From assembly GCF_036014175.1 (NCBI RefSeq), contig NZ_CP107917.1:5704001-5768000 (forward strand): 64,000 bases of DNA. Reading direction: 5' to 3'. This DNA is from Streptomyces sp. NBC_00443. GTDB lineage: Bacteria > Actinomycetota > Actinomycetes > Streptomycetales > Streptomycetaceae. Shown here one piece after another: positions 26,166 through 34,428 of the stretch (within the stretch, counting starts at the first letter, position 1; each line of letters starts with the position of its first letter). The notes below the pieces were generated by a model. That model was not told the DNA's origin and made no database searches. It saw only the letters and a list, made by a program, of their open reading frames with translations. A program made the translations under genes and the position numbers.

Positions 26166-26486
26166 ATGGCCTGGGTCCTGCTCGTCGTCGCCGGTCTGCT
26201 CGAGGTCGGCTGGTCGATCGGCATGAAGTACACCGACGGCTTCACCCGGCTCGTTCCGAGCCTCTTCACCGGCGCCGGTATCGTCGCCAGCATGGTGCTG
26301 CTGTCGTACGCCGCGAAGTCCCTGCCGATCGGTACCGCTTACGGCGTCTGGGTGGGCATCGGGGCGGCCGGCGCGGCGGTGGTCGGCATGGTGGTGCTGG
26401 GCGAGCCCGTCACCGCCGCGCGGATCTTCTTCGTCTGTCTGCTGCTGGTCGCCGTGGTGGGTCTCAAGGCGACCAGCGGTCACTGA
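26166..26486 (+). CDS. sugE: Small multidrug resistance family guanidinium exporter (Gdx/SugE)
   Basis: A 106-residue protein with four hydrophobic helices. The SMR Glu lies in AGLLEVGWSIGMKYTDGF near residue 13; the GMKYTDGFTRLVPS pattern is that of SugE/Gdx (E. coli has GLKYTHGFSRLTPS) rather than EmrE/QacE. Members act as dual-topology homodimers exchanging guanidinium for protons. The guanidine-III riboswitch directly upstream supports this substrate. ATG 26166 is preceded by GAAAGG. Confidence 0.92.
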   Translation: MAWVLLVVAGLLEVGWSIGMKYTDGFTRLVPSLFTGAGIVASMVLLSYAAKSLPIGTAYGVWVGIGAAGAAVVGMVVLGEPVTAARIFFVCLLLVAVVGLKATSGH

Positions 26487-26496
26487 GCCTCGACCC

Positions 26497-28893
26497 TCAC
26501 TGCCGGCGGGGCGTGCTCAGCGTCCCGGCCGTGTTTCCGGACGTCCCTCCGCCTCCGCCGGTGTCGGTTCCGCCTGTGGTGCCGCCGTCCGTCGTGCCGC
26601 CGTCGGTGGTGCCGCCGGTGTCGGTTCCGCCTGTGGTGCCGCCGTCCGTCGTGCCGCCGTCGGTGGTGCCGCCGGTGTCGGTTCCGCCTGTGGTGCCGCC
26701 GTCCGTCGTGCCGCCGTCGGTGGTGCCGCCGGTCGTGTCGCCCGTGGTGCCGCCGTCCGTCTGCCCCGGCGTCTCACCGCCGGTCTGGCCCTCGGTGTCC
26801 TGGCCGCCGGTGGTCGGCTCCCCGGTGGTGCCGCCGTCGTCCTGGCCGCCGGTGCCCTCGTCGCCCGGGGTCGGGTCGGTCGTCGGGTACTGGGGCACGT
26901 CCGAGCCCTCCTGGAGCTCCAGGTCGAAGTCGCTGACCGGCTTCCCCTTCAGCGCGTCCTCGGTGTACTGGGCCCAGATCTCGGTGGGCGCCCCGCCGCC
27001 GTTGATGCGGTCCAGGCCCATCGCGCCGTACAGCGACTTGTGCTTGGCCGTGACCGGGTCCTGGCCCATGACGGCGACGACGGTGGCGAGGTCGGGGGTG
27101 TACCCGGCGAACCAGGCCGCGGTGTCCTCCTCCGCGGTGCCGGTCTTGCCCGCGGCCGGTCGGCCGGCGGCCTGCGCTGCGGTGGCGGTGCCGTTGTCGA
27201 CGACGCTCTGCAGGACGGACGTCGTGGTGTCGGCGGCCTCGCGGCTGACGACCTGGGAGGTCTTGCGCTCCGGCAGGTCGATGACGTCGGCGCCGTCCTT
27301 GGTGACCTTCTCGATCATGGTGTACGTGCCGTGCTTGCCGTGGTTGGCGAGCGTCGCGTAGGCCTCCGCCATGTCGAGGACGCTGGCGGTGGCGGTACCG
27401 AGCGCGATCGACGGGTACGGCTGGAGGTCGGGGGTCCCCGCGGGCAGGCCGAGCTCGACCGCGGTGTCCTTCACCTTCTCGGGGCCCACGTCGACGGCCA
27501 TCTGCGCGTACACGGAGTTGACGGACTTGTCGGTGGCCTCGCGGACGCTGATGTCGCCGTAGGAGACGTCGTCCTCGTTCGCGGGGTCGTAGCTGCCCGT
27601 CCAGCCCTGCACCGGGCGCTTGTTGGTGCCGTCGTAGATGGTGTTCGGGGTGATCGGGCGGTTGTCCTGCGTCGTCGAGCCGTTCTCCACGGCCGAGGTG
27701 AACACGAACGGCTTGAAGGTGGAGCCGACCTGGAAGTCCCGGCGGGTGGCGTTCGGGGTGTACTGCTTGACGTAGTCGATGCCGTTGTACATCGCGACGA
27801 CCTTGCCGGTCTTCGGGTCGACGGAGGCGCCGCCCGCGCGGACGTAGTTGTCGACCTTGTTGTTCTTCTTGTCCAGCTTCGACATCAGCTTGTCGTTGAC
27901 GGCCTCGACGAAGGCGTCCTGCCGGTTCTTCTGGAGGGTGGTCGTGACGCGGTAGCCGCCCGCCTGCAGCTCCTCCGCACTGACGATCTTGTTCTGGGTC
28001 AGATAGTCCTTGACGATCTGCACGATGTAACCGCGCTGCCCGGACAGGCTGGTGGAGGCGGCCGCCTCCTTCGGCATCGGGAACTTGATGCCCGCTCGCT
28101 CGGACTCGTTGAGCCAGCCCTTGGTGACCATGCCGTCCAGGACGTAGTTCCAGCGGGCCAGGGCCGCGGACTTGTTCTCCGGGTGCGCGACGACGTCGTA
28201 CTCGCTGGGCGCGTTGACCAGCGCGGCCAGGTAGGCGGCGCGGCCCGGGTCGAGGTCCTTGGCGTCCATGCCGTAGTAGGCCTGGGCGGCGGCCTGGATG
28301 CCGTAGGCGTTGCGGCCGAAGAAGCTGGTGTTGAGGTAGCCCTCGAGGATCTCGTTCTTGGTCTTCTCGCGGTCGAGCTTGATCGAGATGAAGAACTCCT
28401 TCACCTTGCGGGTGACGGTCTGCTCCTGGCGCAGGTAGTAGTTCTTCACGTACTGCTGGGTGATCGTGGAGCCGGACTGCTTGCCCTTGCCGGTCGCCGT
28501 GTTCCAGCCGGCGCGCAGCATCGCCTTGGGGTCGATCGCGGACTCGGTGTAGAAGTCGCGGTCCTCGGCGGCCAGGATCGCGTGCTGGGCGTCCTTGGAC
28601 ATCTGCGCCAGGGTGACGTTCTCCCGGTTGACCTGGCCGTCGCGGGCGATCACCGATCCGTCCGCGTACATGTACACGTTGGCCTGCTTGGTCGCGAGCG
28701 CGTTGGCCGGCGGGATCTTGACCAGGGAATACCCCAGGAAGAACAGCCCGAACAGCAGCAGCGTGCCGATGACGAAGGTGCCGAGCACTGTCCGCCAGGT
28801 CGGGATGACCCGCCGCCAGCCCGTCCTCTTCGGCCGCGCGGGCTTCTCGTTCGGCTGCTGGGACTGGCCCTGCGGCTGCGGCTCGTCACTCAT
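26497..28893 (-). CDS. Bifunctional penicillin-binding protein (class A PBP)
   Basis: A protein of about 798 residues that polymerises and cross-links peptidoglycan. A basic cytoplasmic head and one membrane helix (~36-58) precede the GT51 glycosyltransferase (catalytic Glu in AAEDRDFYTE; GSTITQQYVKN). The transpeptidase has SxxK in GSTFKP, SVN and KTGT. The C-terminal ~130 residues are Gly/Thr/Asp-rich, with three exact 19-residue repeats. ATG 28893 is used; GTG 28902 is possible, and the AGGAG at 28905-28909 fits neither ideally. The low-complexity tail probably extends into the wall. Confidence 0.92.
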   Translation of the reverse strand: MSDEPQPQGQSQQPNEKPARPKRTGWRRVIPTWRTVLGTFVIGTLLLFGLFFLGYSLVKIPPANALATKQANVYMYADGSVIARDGQVNRENVTLAQMSKDAQHAILAAEDRDFYTESAIDPKAMLRAGWNTATGKGKQSGSTITQQYVKNYYLRQEQTVTRKVKEFFISIKLDREKTKNEILEGYLNTSFFGRNAYGIQAAAQAYYGMDAKDLDPGRAAYLAALVNAPSEYDVVAHPENKSAALARWNYVLDGMVTKGWLNESERAGIKFPMPKEAAASTSLSGQRGYIVQIVKDYLTQNKIVSAEELQAGGYRVTTTLQKNRQDAFVEAVNDKLMSKLDKKNNKVDNYVRAGGASVDPKTGKVVAMYNGIDYVKQYTPNATRRDFQVGSTFKPFVFTSAVENGSTTQDNRPITPNTIYDGTNKRPVQGWTGSYDPANEDDVSYGDISVREATDKSVNSVYAQMAVDVGPEKVKDTAVELGLPAGTPDLQPYPSIALGTATASVLDMAEAYATLANHGKHGTYTMIEKVTKDGADVIDLPERKTSQVVSREAADTTTSVLQSVVDNGTATAAQAAGRPAAGKTGTAEEDTAAWFAGYTPDLATVVAVMGQDPVTAKHKSLYGAMGLDRINGGGAPTEIWAQYTEDALKGKPVSDFDLELQEGSDVPQYPTTDPTPGDEGTGGQDDGGTTGEPTTGGQDTEGQTGGETPGQTDGGTTGDTTGGTTDGGTTDGGTTGGTDTGGTTDGGTTDGGTTGGTDTGGTTDGGTTDGGTTGGTDTGGGGGTSGNTAGTLSTPRRQ
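26558..26728. repeat. Three 57-bp tandem repeats inside the PBP C-terminus
   Basis: Near-identical 57-bp units start at 26558, 26615 and 26672, each encoding a 19-residue Gly-Thr-Asp block of the PBP tail. The repeats are in frame, so copy-number changes would alter tail length without breaking the gene. Confidence 0.85.
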
Positions 28894-29125
28894 CTCGTGC
28901 ACGGACTCCTGTTTCGCGTCGTACGTTCCGGTACGCCTCGTACGCCTGATGCGCCCCCATTGCTGAAGACTCTCGCACCGGGCGTTCCGTTCCCGGAAAC
29001 CGGCGCGTGTCTGCGGAAAGTGAGCAGACTCTCGCGCCGGGCGCGGCCCGGAAATTGGCTGGCAGCCCCGGCCGCGCGCGCACTAGGATCCTGCGCTTCG
29101 GTGCCGGGCGCGGGCGAGGAGGGCT

Positions 29126-29932
29126 GTGGATGTGGGATCGGGGCGGTTGTACTTAGCCGTCGCGGCGGGCGGGTTCAGAAGGTACGCGACCTATCGGGCG
29201 GCGACGGCGGCCGGGGTGTTCACGAACACGGTCTTCGGCGTGATCCTCGTCTACACCTATCTGGCGCTGTGGGACGAGAAGCCGCATCTCGGCGGCTACG
29301 ACCAGACCCAGGCCGTCACCTATGTGTGGTTGGGCCAGTGCCTGTACGCGACGCTTGCCATCCAGGGCGGCGGCGCCGAGAAGGATTTGATGCAGCGCAT
29401 CCGCACCGGTGAGATCGCCGTCGACCTGTACCGGCCGGCCGATCTCCAGCTGTGGTGGCTGGCGGGCGACGTGGGGCGGGCGCTGTTCCAGATGCTCGGG
29501 CGGGGCGTGATTCCGTTCGCGTTCGGCGCGCTCTTCTTCCCGATGGCACTGCCGACGGACGTCACCCGTTGGGCTGCCTTCACGGTCACACTTCTGCTCG
29601 CGACGCTCGTCAGCTTCGCGATCCGCTATCTGGCGGCCCTGAGCGTGTTCTGGCTGATGGACGGCATGGGCGTCAACCAGGCCCTGATGATCACGGGGAT
29701 CTTCTTCTCGGGCATGGTGCTGCCGCTGAACGCCTTCCCGGGCGTCCTCGGCGAGATCGTGCGGGTGCTGCCGTGGGCGGCGCAGCTGCAGATGCCGGCG
29801 GACGTGCTGATGGGGGAGACCGACCCGCTGCGGGCGTACGCCTTCCAGGCGGCGTGGGCGGTGGTGCTGCTGGCGGCCGGGCGGCTGGTGCAGTCGGCGG
29901 CCACGCGGCGGGTGGTGGTGCAGGGTGGGTGA
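29126..29932 (+). CDS. ABC-2 family transporter permease (first)
   Basis: A 268-residue integral membrane protein with about six hydrophobic helices, starting at GTG 29126 with GAGGAGGG upstream. It resembles the ABC-2 permease pairs of actinobacterial drug or unknown exporters; RIRTGEIAVDLYRPADLQLWW is a typical cytoplasmic loop. It overlaps the next permease by 8 bp, and that is followed by an ATPase gene, giving a permease-permease-ATPase operon. The exported molecule is unknown. Confidence 0.88.
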   Translation: MDVGSGRLYLAVAAGGFRRYATYRAATAAGVFTNTVFGVILVYTYLALWDEKPHLGGYDQTQAVTYVWLGQCLYATLAIQGGGAEKDLMQRIRTGEIAVDLYRPADLQLWWLAGDVGRALFQMLGRGVIPFAFGALFFPMALPTDVTRWAAFTVTLLLATLVSFAIRYLAALSVFWLMDGMGVNQALMITGIFFSGMVLPLNAFPGVLGEIVRVLPWAAQLQMPADVLMGETDPLRAYAFQAAWAVVLLAAGRLVQSAATRRVVVQGG

Positions 29933-30788
29933 GATCTCCGGGGTCACCAGGGCGTCCCGGGCCCGTGACGGCTCAGTGTCCCGGGCCGGTGAGGGGCTGC
30001 GGGCCTACCGGCTGATCGCCGGGATGTGGATCCGGTCCACCATGGCCTACCGCGCCTCCTTCGTCGTCACGGTCTTCGGCAACCTGCTGGTGACGGGCCT
30101 GGACTTCGTGGCGATCCTGCTGATGTTCTCTCAGGTCGAGTCGCTGGGCGGCTGGTCGCTGCCCGAGGTCGCCTTCCTGTACGGGCTGTCCGCCACGGCG
30201 TTCGGGATCGCCGACCTGACCTTCGGCTCGATGGACGTCCTCGGGGGCCGGATGCGCGACGGCTCGTTCGACACGCTGCTCGTGCGGCCCGTGCCGGTGC
30301 TGGCCCAGGTCGCCGCGGACCACTTCGCGCTGCGCCGCCTCGGCCGGATCACCCAGGGCGTGCTGGTGCTGGGCTGGGCGCTGCCGGCCGTCGACGTGGA
30401 CTGGACGGCGGCGAAGGTGCTGCTGGTGCCGGTGATGCTGGTCTGCGGCGGGGTGATCTTCTGCGCCGTATTCGTGGCGGGCGCGGCCTTCCAGTTCCTG
30501 GCGCAGGACGCCGCCGAGGTGCAGAACGCGTTCACGTACGGCGGCACCACGCTGTTGCAGTACCCGCCGACCGTGTTCGGGAAGGACTTCCTGCGCGGGG
30601 TGACGTTCGTGCTGCCGCTCGCCTTCGTCAACTGGGTGCCGGCCTCCTATGTGCTGGAGCGCCCGTATCCGCTCGGCCTGCCCCCCTGGGCGGCCTTCGC
30701 GTCGCCGTTGGTGGCGGCGGTGTGCTGTGCACTGGCCGGTCTGGCGTGGCGGGCCGGGCTGCGGTCGTATCGGAGTACGGGGAGCTAG
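29925..30788 (+). CDS. ABC-2 family transporter permease (second)
   Basis: A 287-residue membrane protein from GTG 29925, overlapping the preceding gene and so probably translationally coupled. About six hydrophobic helices. The loop GGRMRDGSFDTLLVRPVPVLAQVAAD is the counterpart of the loop in the first permease, so the two likely form a heterodimer. The ATPase gene starts 9 bp downstream. Confidence 0.88.
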   Translation: MGEISGVTRASRARDGSVSRAGEGLRAYRLIAGMWIRSTMAYRASFVVTVFGNLLVTGLDFVAILLMFSQVESLGGWSLPEVAFLYGLSATAFGIADLTFGSMDVLGGRMRDGSFDTLLVRPVPVLAQVAADHFALRRLGRITQGVLVLGWALPAVDVDWTAAKVLLVPVMLVCGGVIFCAVFVAGAAFQFLAQDAAEVQNAFTYGGTTLLQYPPTVFGKDFLRGVTFVLPLAFVNWVPASYVLERPYPLGLPPWAAFASPLVAAVCCALAGLAWRAGLRSYRSTGS

Positions 30789-30797
30789 GGGGCAGCG

Positions 30798-31808
30798 GTG
30801 GATGACATGGACGACCTGAGGGCCATGGACGGAACGGCGGACGCGTTCATCGAACTCGACGGCGTCGAGAAGGTCTTCGACGTACGCAGGAAGACCGGTT
30901 TCCTGAAGCGGGAGCGGCGCCGGGTACGGGCCGTCGACTCGATCTCCTTCCGCGTGGCGCGCGGCGAGATGGTGGGCTACATCGGGCCGAACGGCGCTGG
31001 CAAGTCGACGACGATCAAGATGCTGACCGGCATCCTGACCCCGAGCGGGGGCCGGATCCGCGTCGCCGGGATCGACCCGTCCCGCGAGCGGATGCGGCTC
31101 GCGCACCGGATCGGAGTGGTGTTCGGGCAGCGCACGACGCTGTGGTGGGACCTGCCGCTGATCGACTCGTACAAGCTGATGCACCGCATGTACCGCATCC
31201 CGGACGGCCGTTACCGGGAGAACCTCGACCGGCTCGTCGAACTGCTCGATCTGGGTGCGCTGTTGGACGTCCCGGTGCGTCAGCTCTCCCTCGGGCAGCG
31301 GATGCGCGGCGACATCGCGGCGGCGCTGCTGCACGATCCCGAGGTGGTGTACCTGGACGAGCCGACGATCGGACTCGACGTGATCTCGAAGGCGAGGGTC
31401 AGGGAGTTTCTGCGGGAGTTGAACGGGGAGCGCGGCACGACGGTGCTGCTGACCACGCACGATCTTCAGGACATCGAGCAGTTGTGCTCGCGGGTGATGG
31501 TCATCGACCACGGGCGGATGATGTACGACGGCCCGCTCGCCGGGCTGCACGAGGTGGGGGAGAGCGAGCGCACGCTGGTCGTCGACCTGGAGCGGGAGCT
31601 GCCGCCGATCGAGGCGCCGCCCGCGCGGGTGGTGAAGGTGGAGGGGCCACGGCAGTGGCTGGCGTTCCCGGCGGCCGAGTCGGCGGCGGTGCTGGTGGCG
31701 GCGATCGCGGCGGAGTATCCGTTGCTGGATCTGTCGGTGCGGGAGCCGGACATCGAGGCGGTCATCGCGAAGATGTACGCGGAACAGGCTGAGCGGGCGA
31801 TCTCGTAG
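30798..31808 (+). CDS. ABC transporter ATP-binding protein
   Basis: A 336-residue ATPase from GTG 30798. Walker A is GPNGAGKSTT near residue 63, the Q-loop region is VVFGQRTTLWWDLP, the signature is LSLGQRMRGD, Walker B is VVYLDEPTIGLD, and the switch His is in TTHDLQDIE. A ~100-residue C-terminal extension after the nucleotide domain is typical of ABC-2 exporter ATPases. It powers the two permeases encoded immediately upstream. QRTTLWWDLPL is characteristic of this exporter subgroup (remembered). Confidence 0.92.
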   Translation: MDDMDDLRAMDGTADAFIELDGVEKVFDVRRKTGFLKRERRRVRAVDSISFRVARGEMVGYIGPNGAGKSTTIKMLTGILTPSGGRIRVAGIDPSRERMRLAHRIGVVFGQRTTLWWDLPLIDSYKLMHRMYRIPDGRYRENLDRLVELLDLGALLDVPVRQLSLGQRMRGDIAAALLHDPEVVYLDEPTIGLDVISKARVREFLRELNGERGTTVLLTTHDLQDIEQLCSRVMVIDHGRMMYDGPLAGLHEVGESERTLVVDLERELPPIEAPPARVVKVEGPRQWLAFPAAESAAVLVAAIAAEYPLLDLSVREPDIEAVIAKMYAEQAERAIS

Positions 31809-31841
31809 CCCCTGGCCGGGGTTGCTCGTAGGCTGCTGTAC

Positions 31842-32651
31842 ATGACCGACGACGTCCCGGAGCTCCGTGCCTCCGACGCAGATCGTGAACGAGTCGCCGA
31901 GGTCCTGCGGGACGCCGTTGCGGAGGGGCGTCTCGACATGGAGGAGTTCGAGGAACGCCTGGACGCCACGTTCAGGGCTCGTACGTACGGGGAACTGGCG
32001 CCGCTGACGCGGGATCTGCCCGTCGGTACGGTGGCCGTTCCCAAGGTCGACATGGTGAAGAAGCCCGAGGGATCGGACCGGAGTTGGGCGGACCGGATCG
32101 TCGGCGGCGAGGGGTCGTCGACGGCGGGTGTCGCCGTGATGTCGGGATTCCAGCGCAAGGGGCGCTGGACCGTGCCCCGGCGGTTCAACTGCTTCGCCTT
32201 CTGGGGCGGCGGGGAGATCGATCTGCGCGAGGCCGACTTCGCGGACCGGGAGGTCGTGATCAACTGCGTCGCGATCATGGGCGGGATGCAGGTGACCGTG
32301 CCGCCCGGGGTCGAGGTCGTGGTGCGGGGGGTCGGGATCATGGGCGGGTTCGACCAACGGGAGGAGGGCGTGCCGGGCGATCCGGGCGCCCCTCGCGTGA
32401 TCGTGACCGGGTTCGCCTTCTGGGGCGGCGTGGGGGTCGAGCGCAAGCGCACGCGGGAACAGCGCCAGGAGCTCCGCGAGGAGCGCCGGCGGGAGAAGCT
32501 GGCGCGACGGGAACAGCAGCGGGAGCTGCGGGAGTCGATCCGGGACGGGCAGTACGAAGCGCATCGCGAGATGCTTGAGGACCACCGGGACATGTGGCGG
32601 CACGCGCATGGTGACCGCGGAGCACGGTCGCGGGAGCGGGACGAGGACTGA
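31842..32651 (+). CDS. DUF1707 (SHOCT-like) protein with LiaF-like C-terminal region
   Basis: A 269-residue protein from ATG 31842. Residues ~8-60 are a DUF1707 module (LRASDADRERVAEVLRDAVAEGRLDMEEFEERL). A middle region with FNCFAFWGGGEIDLREADF, INCVAIMGGMQVTVPPGVEV and VTGFAFWGG resembles the beta-helical LiaF/cell-wall-response domain. The tail is an unusually Arg/Glu-rich charged helix of ~75 residues. It lies 33 bp after the ABC operon, so it may be co-transcribed. A sensing role at the envelope is inferred from family likeness only. Confidence 0.82.
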   Translation: MTDDVPELRASDADRERVAEVLRDAVAEGRLDMEEFEERLDATFRARTYGELAPLTRDLPVGTVAVPKVDMVKKPEGSDRSWADRIVGGEGSSTAGVAVMSGFQRKGRWTVPRRFNCFAFWGGGEIDLREADFADREVVINCVAIMGGMQVTVPPGVEVVVRGVGIMGGFDQREEGVPGDPGAPRVIVTGFAFWGGVGVERKRTREQRQELREERRREKLARREQQRELRESIRDGQYEAHREMLEDHRDMWRHAHGDRGARSRERDED

Positions 32652-32858
32652 GCGCCGTCGGCTGCGGGGCGCCCGGCGCGAGGGCTGAGGCGTGGGCGGG
32701 AGGCCCGCCCGCGCCGGCGAGGTGAAGCCCTTCGTCGGGACGGGAGCCGCCCCGGCGGCACGGCTGTCCGCAGGCTGGGTGGGCCGGCTGCTGTGGCGGG
32801 CCGGCCGGGCCGGGCGATGCGGTGGTCGCAGGCGGCGAGCGGGCCCGGCGGCTCGGGA

Positions 32859-34196
32859 CTACAGCTTGGCCGGAGCTGCGCCCCTCAAGTCCTCCAGGTT
32901 GAAGGCTTCTCCCATGCGGTCGTAGCCCTTGTCGCTGGGGTGGAGGTGGTCGCCGGAGTCGTAGTCGGGGCGGAACTTGCGGGGGTTGTACGGGTCCCGC
33001 AGGGCCTCGTCGAAGTCGGCTACCGCGTCGAAGATCCGGCCGCTGCGGATCTCGGCGTTGATCTGCTGGCGTACGTTCTCGCGGGCGTCGGTGTAGCCGC
33101 GGTGGCCCTGGAATGGCATCAGGGTGGCGCCGACGACCTTGATGCCGCGGGCGTGGGCCTGGCGGACCAGGGCGCGCAGGCCGTCGAGGATGCGGTCGGG
33201 GTCGGCGAGCCGGGGGTTGCGCAGGATGTCGTTGACGCCGAGGTCGATGACGACGACCTTGACGTTCGTACGGGCGAGGACGTCGCGGCCGAAGCGGGTG
33301 AGGCCGGCCTCGTTGTTCGCGGGGCGCCCGGTACCGCTGACGAGGATCTGGTTGCCGCTGATGCCCTGGTTGACGACGCTGTAGCGCGGCACGTCCTGGC
33401 GGGCCGTGATCGCCGCGCGCAGCCGGCGCGAGAGGGTGTCCGTCCAGCGCCGGTTGGCGTTCTCGGTGGACGTGATGCCGTCGGTCAGCGAGTCGCCGAA
33501 GACCACGACGGTGCCGTGGGACTCGTTGCTGAGGACGTCCAGTGCGGTCAGGTAGCGCCAGGAACCGACCTGTCCGGTGTAGGCCACGCCGGTCGCGTCC
33601 TCGGTGACGTCGCCCTCGGCGACGTAGCTGATCTGGCGCGCGTGCGGGTGGTAGGTGACCGGGCCGGACGGGGTGGGGGAGTAGGTGGTGACAAGGATGT
33701 CGGTGTCCGCCGGGACGGCGAGTCGTACGGCGTCGCTCAGCACCTGCTGCCCCGGCGGGATGACGACCGTGGTGTTCCCGCCGAAGGTCAGCCTGCGCAT
33801 GGTGTCCACGATCGCCGCAGCGGTCCCGGTGCCGGCGGCCACGGCGACGGACGCGTGCGCGATGGTCAGCGCGGACTGGCCGTAGAGGTTGGACAGCGTG
33901 ATCCGGGCACTCGTACCGCCGACGCTGGTGTGCACGACGTTGCGCACCGAGCGGCCCGCGAGACCCTCTATCTCGGTGCCGGGCTCGGAGCCGACCGGGG
34001 AGGTCGACCAGGCGCCGACCCAGATGCCGGTGGAGGCCGGGGCGGCGGGGCCCCGGTGGGCGCCTTCGTTGGTGGGGGTGCTCTTGCTGGTGGCGCTGCC
34101 GTCGTCGGAGGCGACTCCGACGTATATGGCCGCGGAAAGCGTGACGATCAGGGTGACGATCGCGGCGAGCAAGGCATAACCGTTACGCCTGGTCAT
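32859..34196 (-). CDS. SGNH/GDSL hydrolase, secreted or membrane-anchored
   Basis: A 445-residue protein. An N-terminal hydrophobic segment (~8-28) is a signal peptide or anchor. Catalytic blocks are VVFGDSLTDGI (nucleophile Ser), GISGNQ (oxyanion), VVIDLGVNDI and DHLHPSDKGY (Asp-His). A ~180-residue beta-rich domain precedes the hydrolase domain. The family includes esterases and lipases acting on acyl or polysaccharide esters. It is divergent from the DUF445 gene. The substrate is unknown. Confidence 0.9.
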   Translation of the reverse strand: MTRRNGYALLAAIVTLIVTLSAAIYVGVASDDGSATSKSTPTNEGAHRGPAAPASTGIWVGAWSTSPVGSEPGTEIEGLAGRSVRNVVHTSVGGTSARITLSNLYGQSALTIAHASVAVAAGTGTAAAIVDTMRRLTFGGNTTVVIPPGQQVLSDAVRLAVPADTDILVTTYSPTPSGPVTYHPHARQISYVAEGDVTEDATGVAYTGQVGSWRYLTALDVLSNESHGTVVVFGDSLTDGITSTENANRRWTDTLSRRLRAAITARQDVPRYSVVNQGISGNQILVSGTGRPANNEAGLTRFGRDVLARTNVKVVVIDLGVNDILRNPRLADPDRILDGLRALVRQAHARGIKVVGATLMPFQGHRGYTDARENVRQQINAEIRSGRIFDAVADFDEALRDPYNPRKFRPDYDSGDHLHPSDKGYDRMGEAFNLEDLRGAAPAKL

Positions 34197-34428
34197 GCGG
34201 TGCGTGTCTCCTCGGGCGGATGGGAGCCCGAGGCTCCGATGTGATCACCTCATGATGCGTCATAAGGCGGAGGGGAGTTGCACGGACCCCCCATTGGGCC
34301 GCCGGCGTTCATCCGGAGTTCGTCATCGACCTCCCCCCACCGAACAGACGCCGGGAACTCTTGTTTCGTTCCAGGAGTCGGTCAGGTAGGGACAATGAGT
34401 ACGGGGGATCCTGGACGGGTGGAGCGGA

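Noticed and set aside
26558..26728. CRISPR-like array
   Set aside because: The repeats are adjacent with no spacers and are in frame within the PBP gene.
27040..29412. A 790-codon plus-strand frame antisense to the PBP
   Set aside because: Low-complexity Val/Gly/Asp-rich shadow of the PBP gene; no domain or ribosome site.
29973..32609. An 878-codon minus-strand frame over the ABC operon
   Set aside because: It is antisense to three clearly recognisable genes and has His/Arg/Pro-rich composition without motifs.
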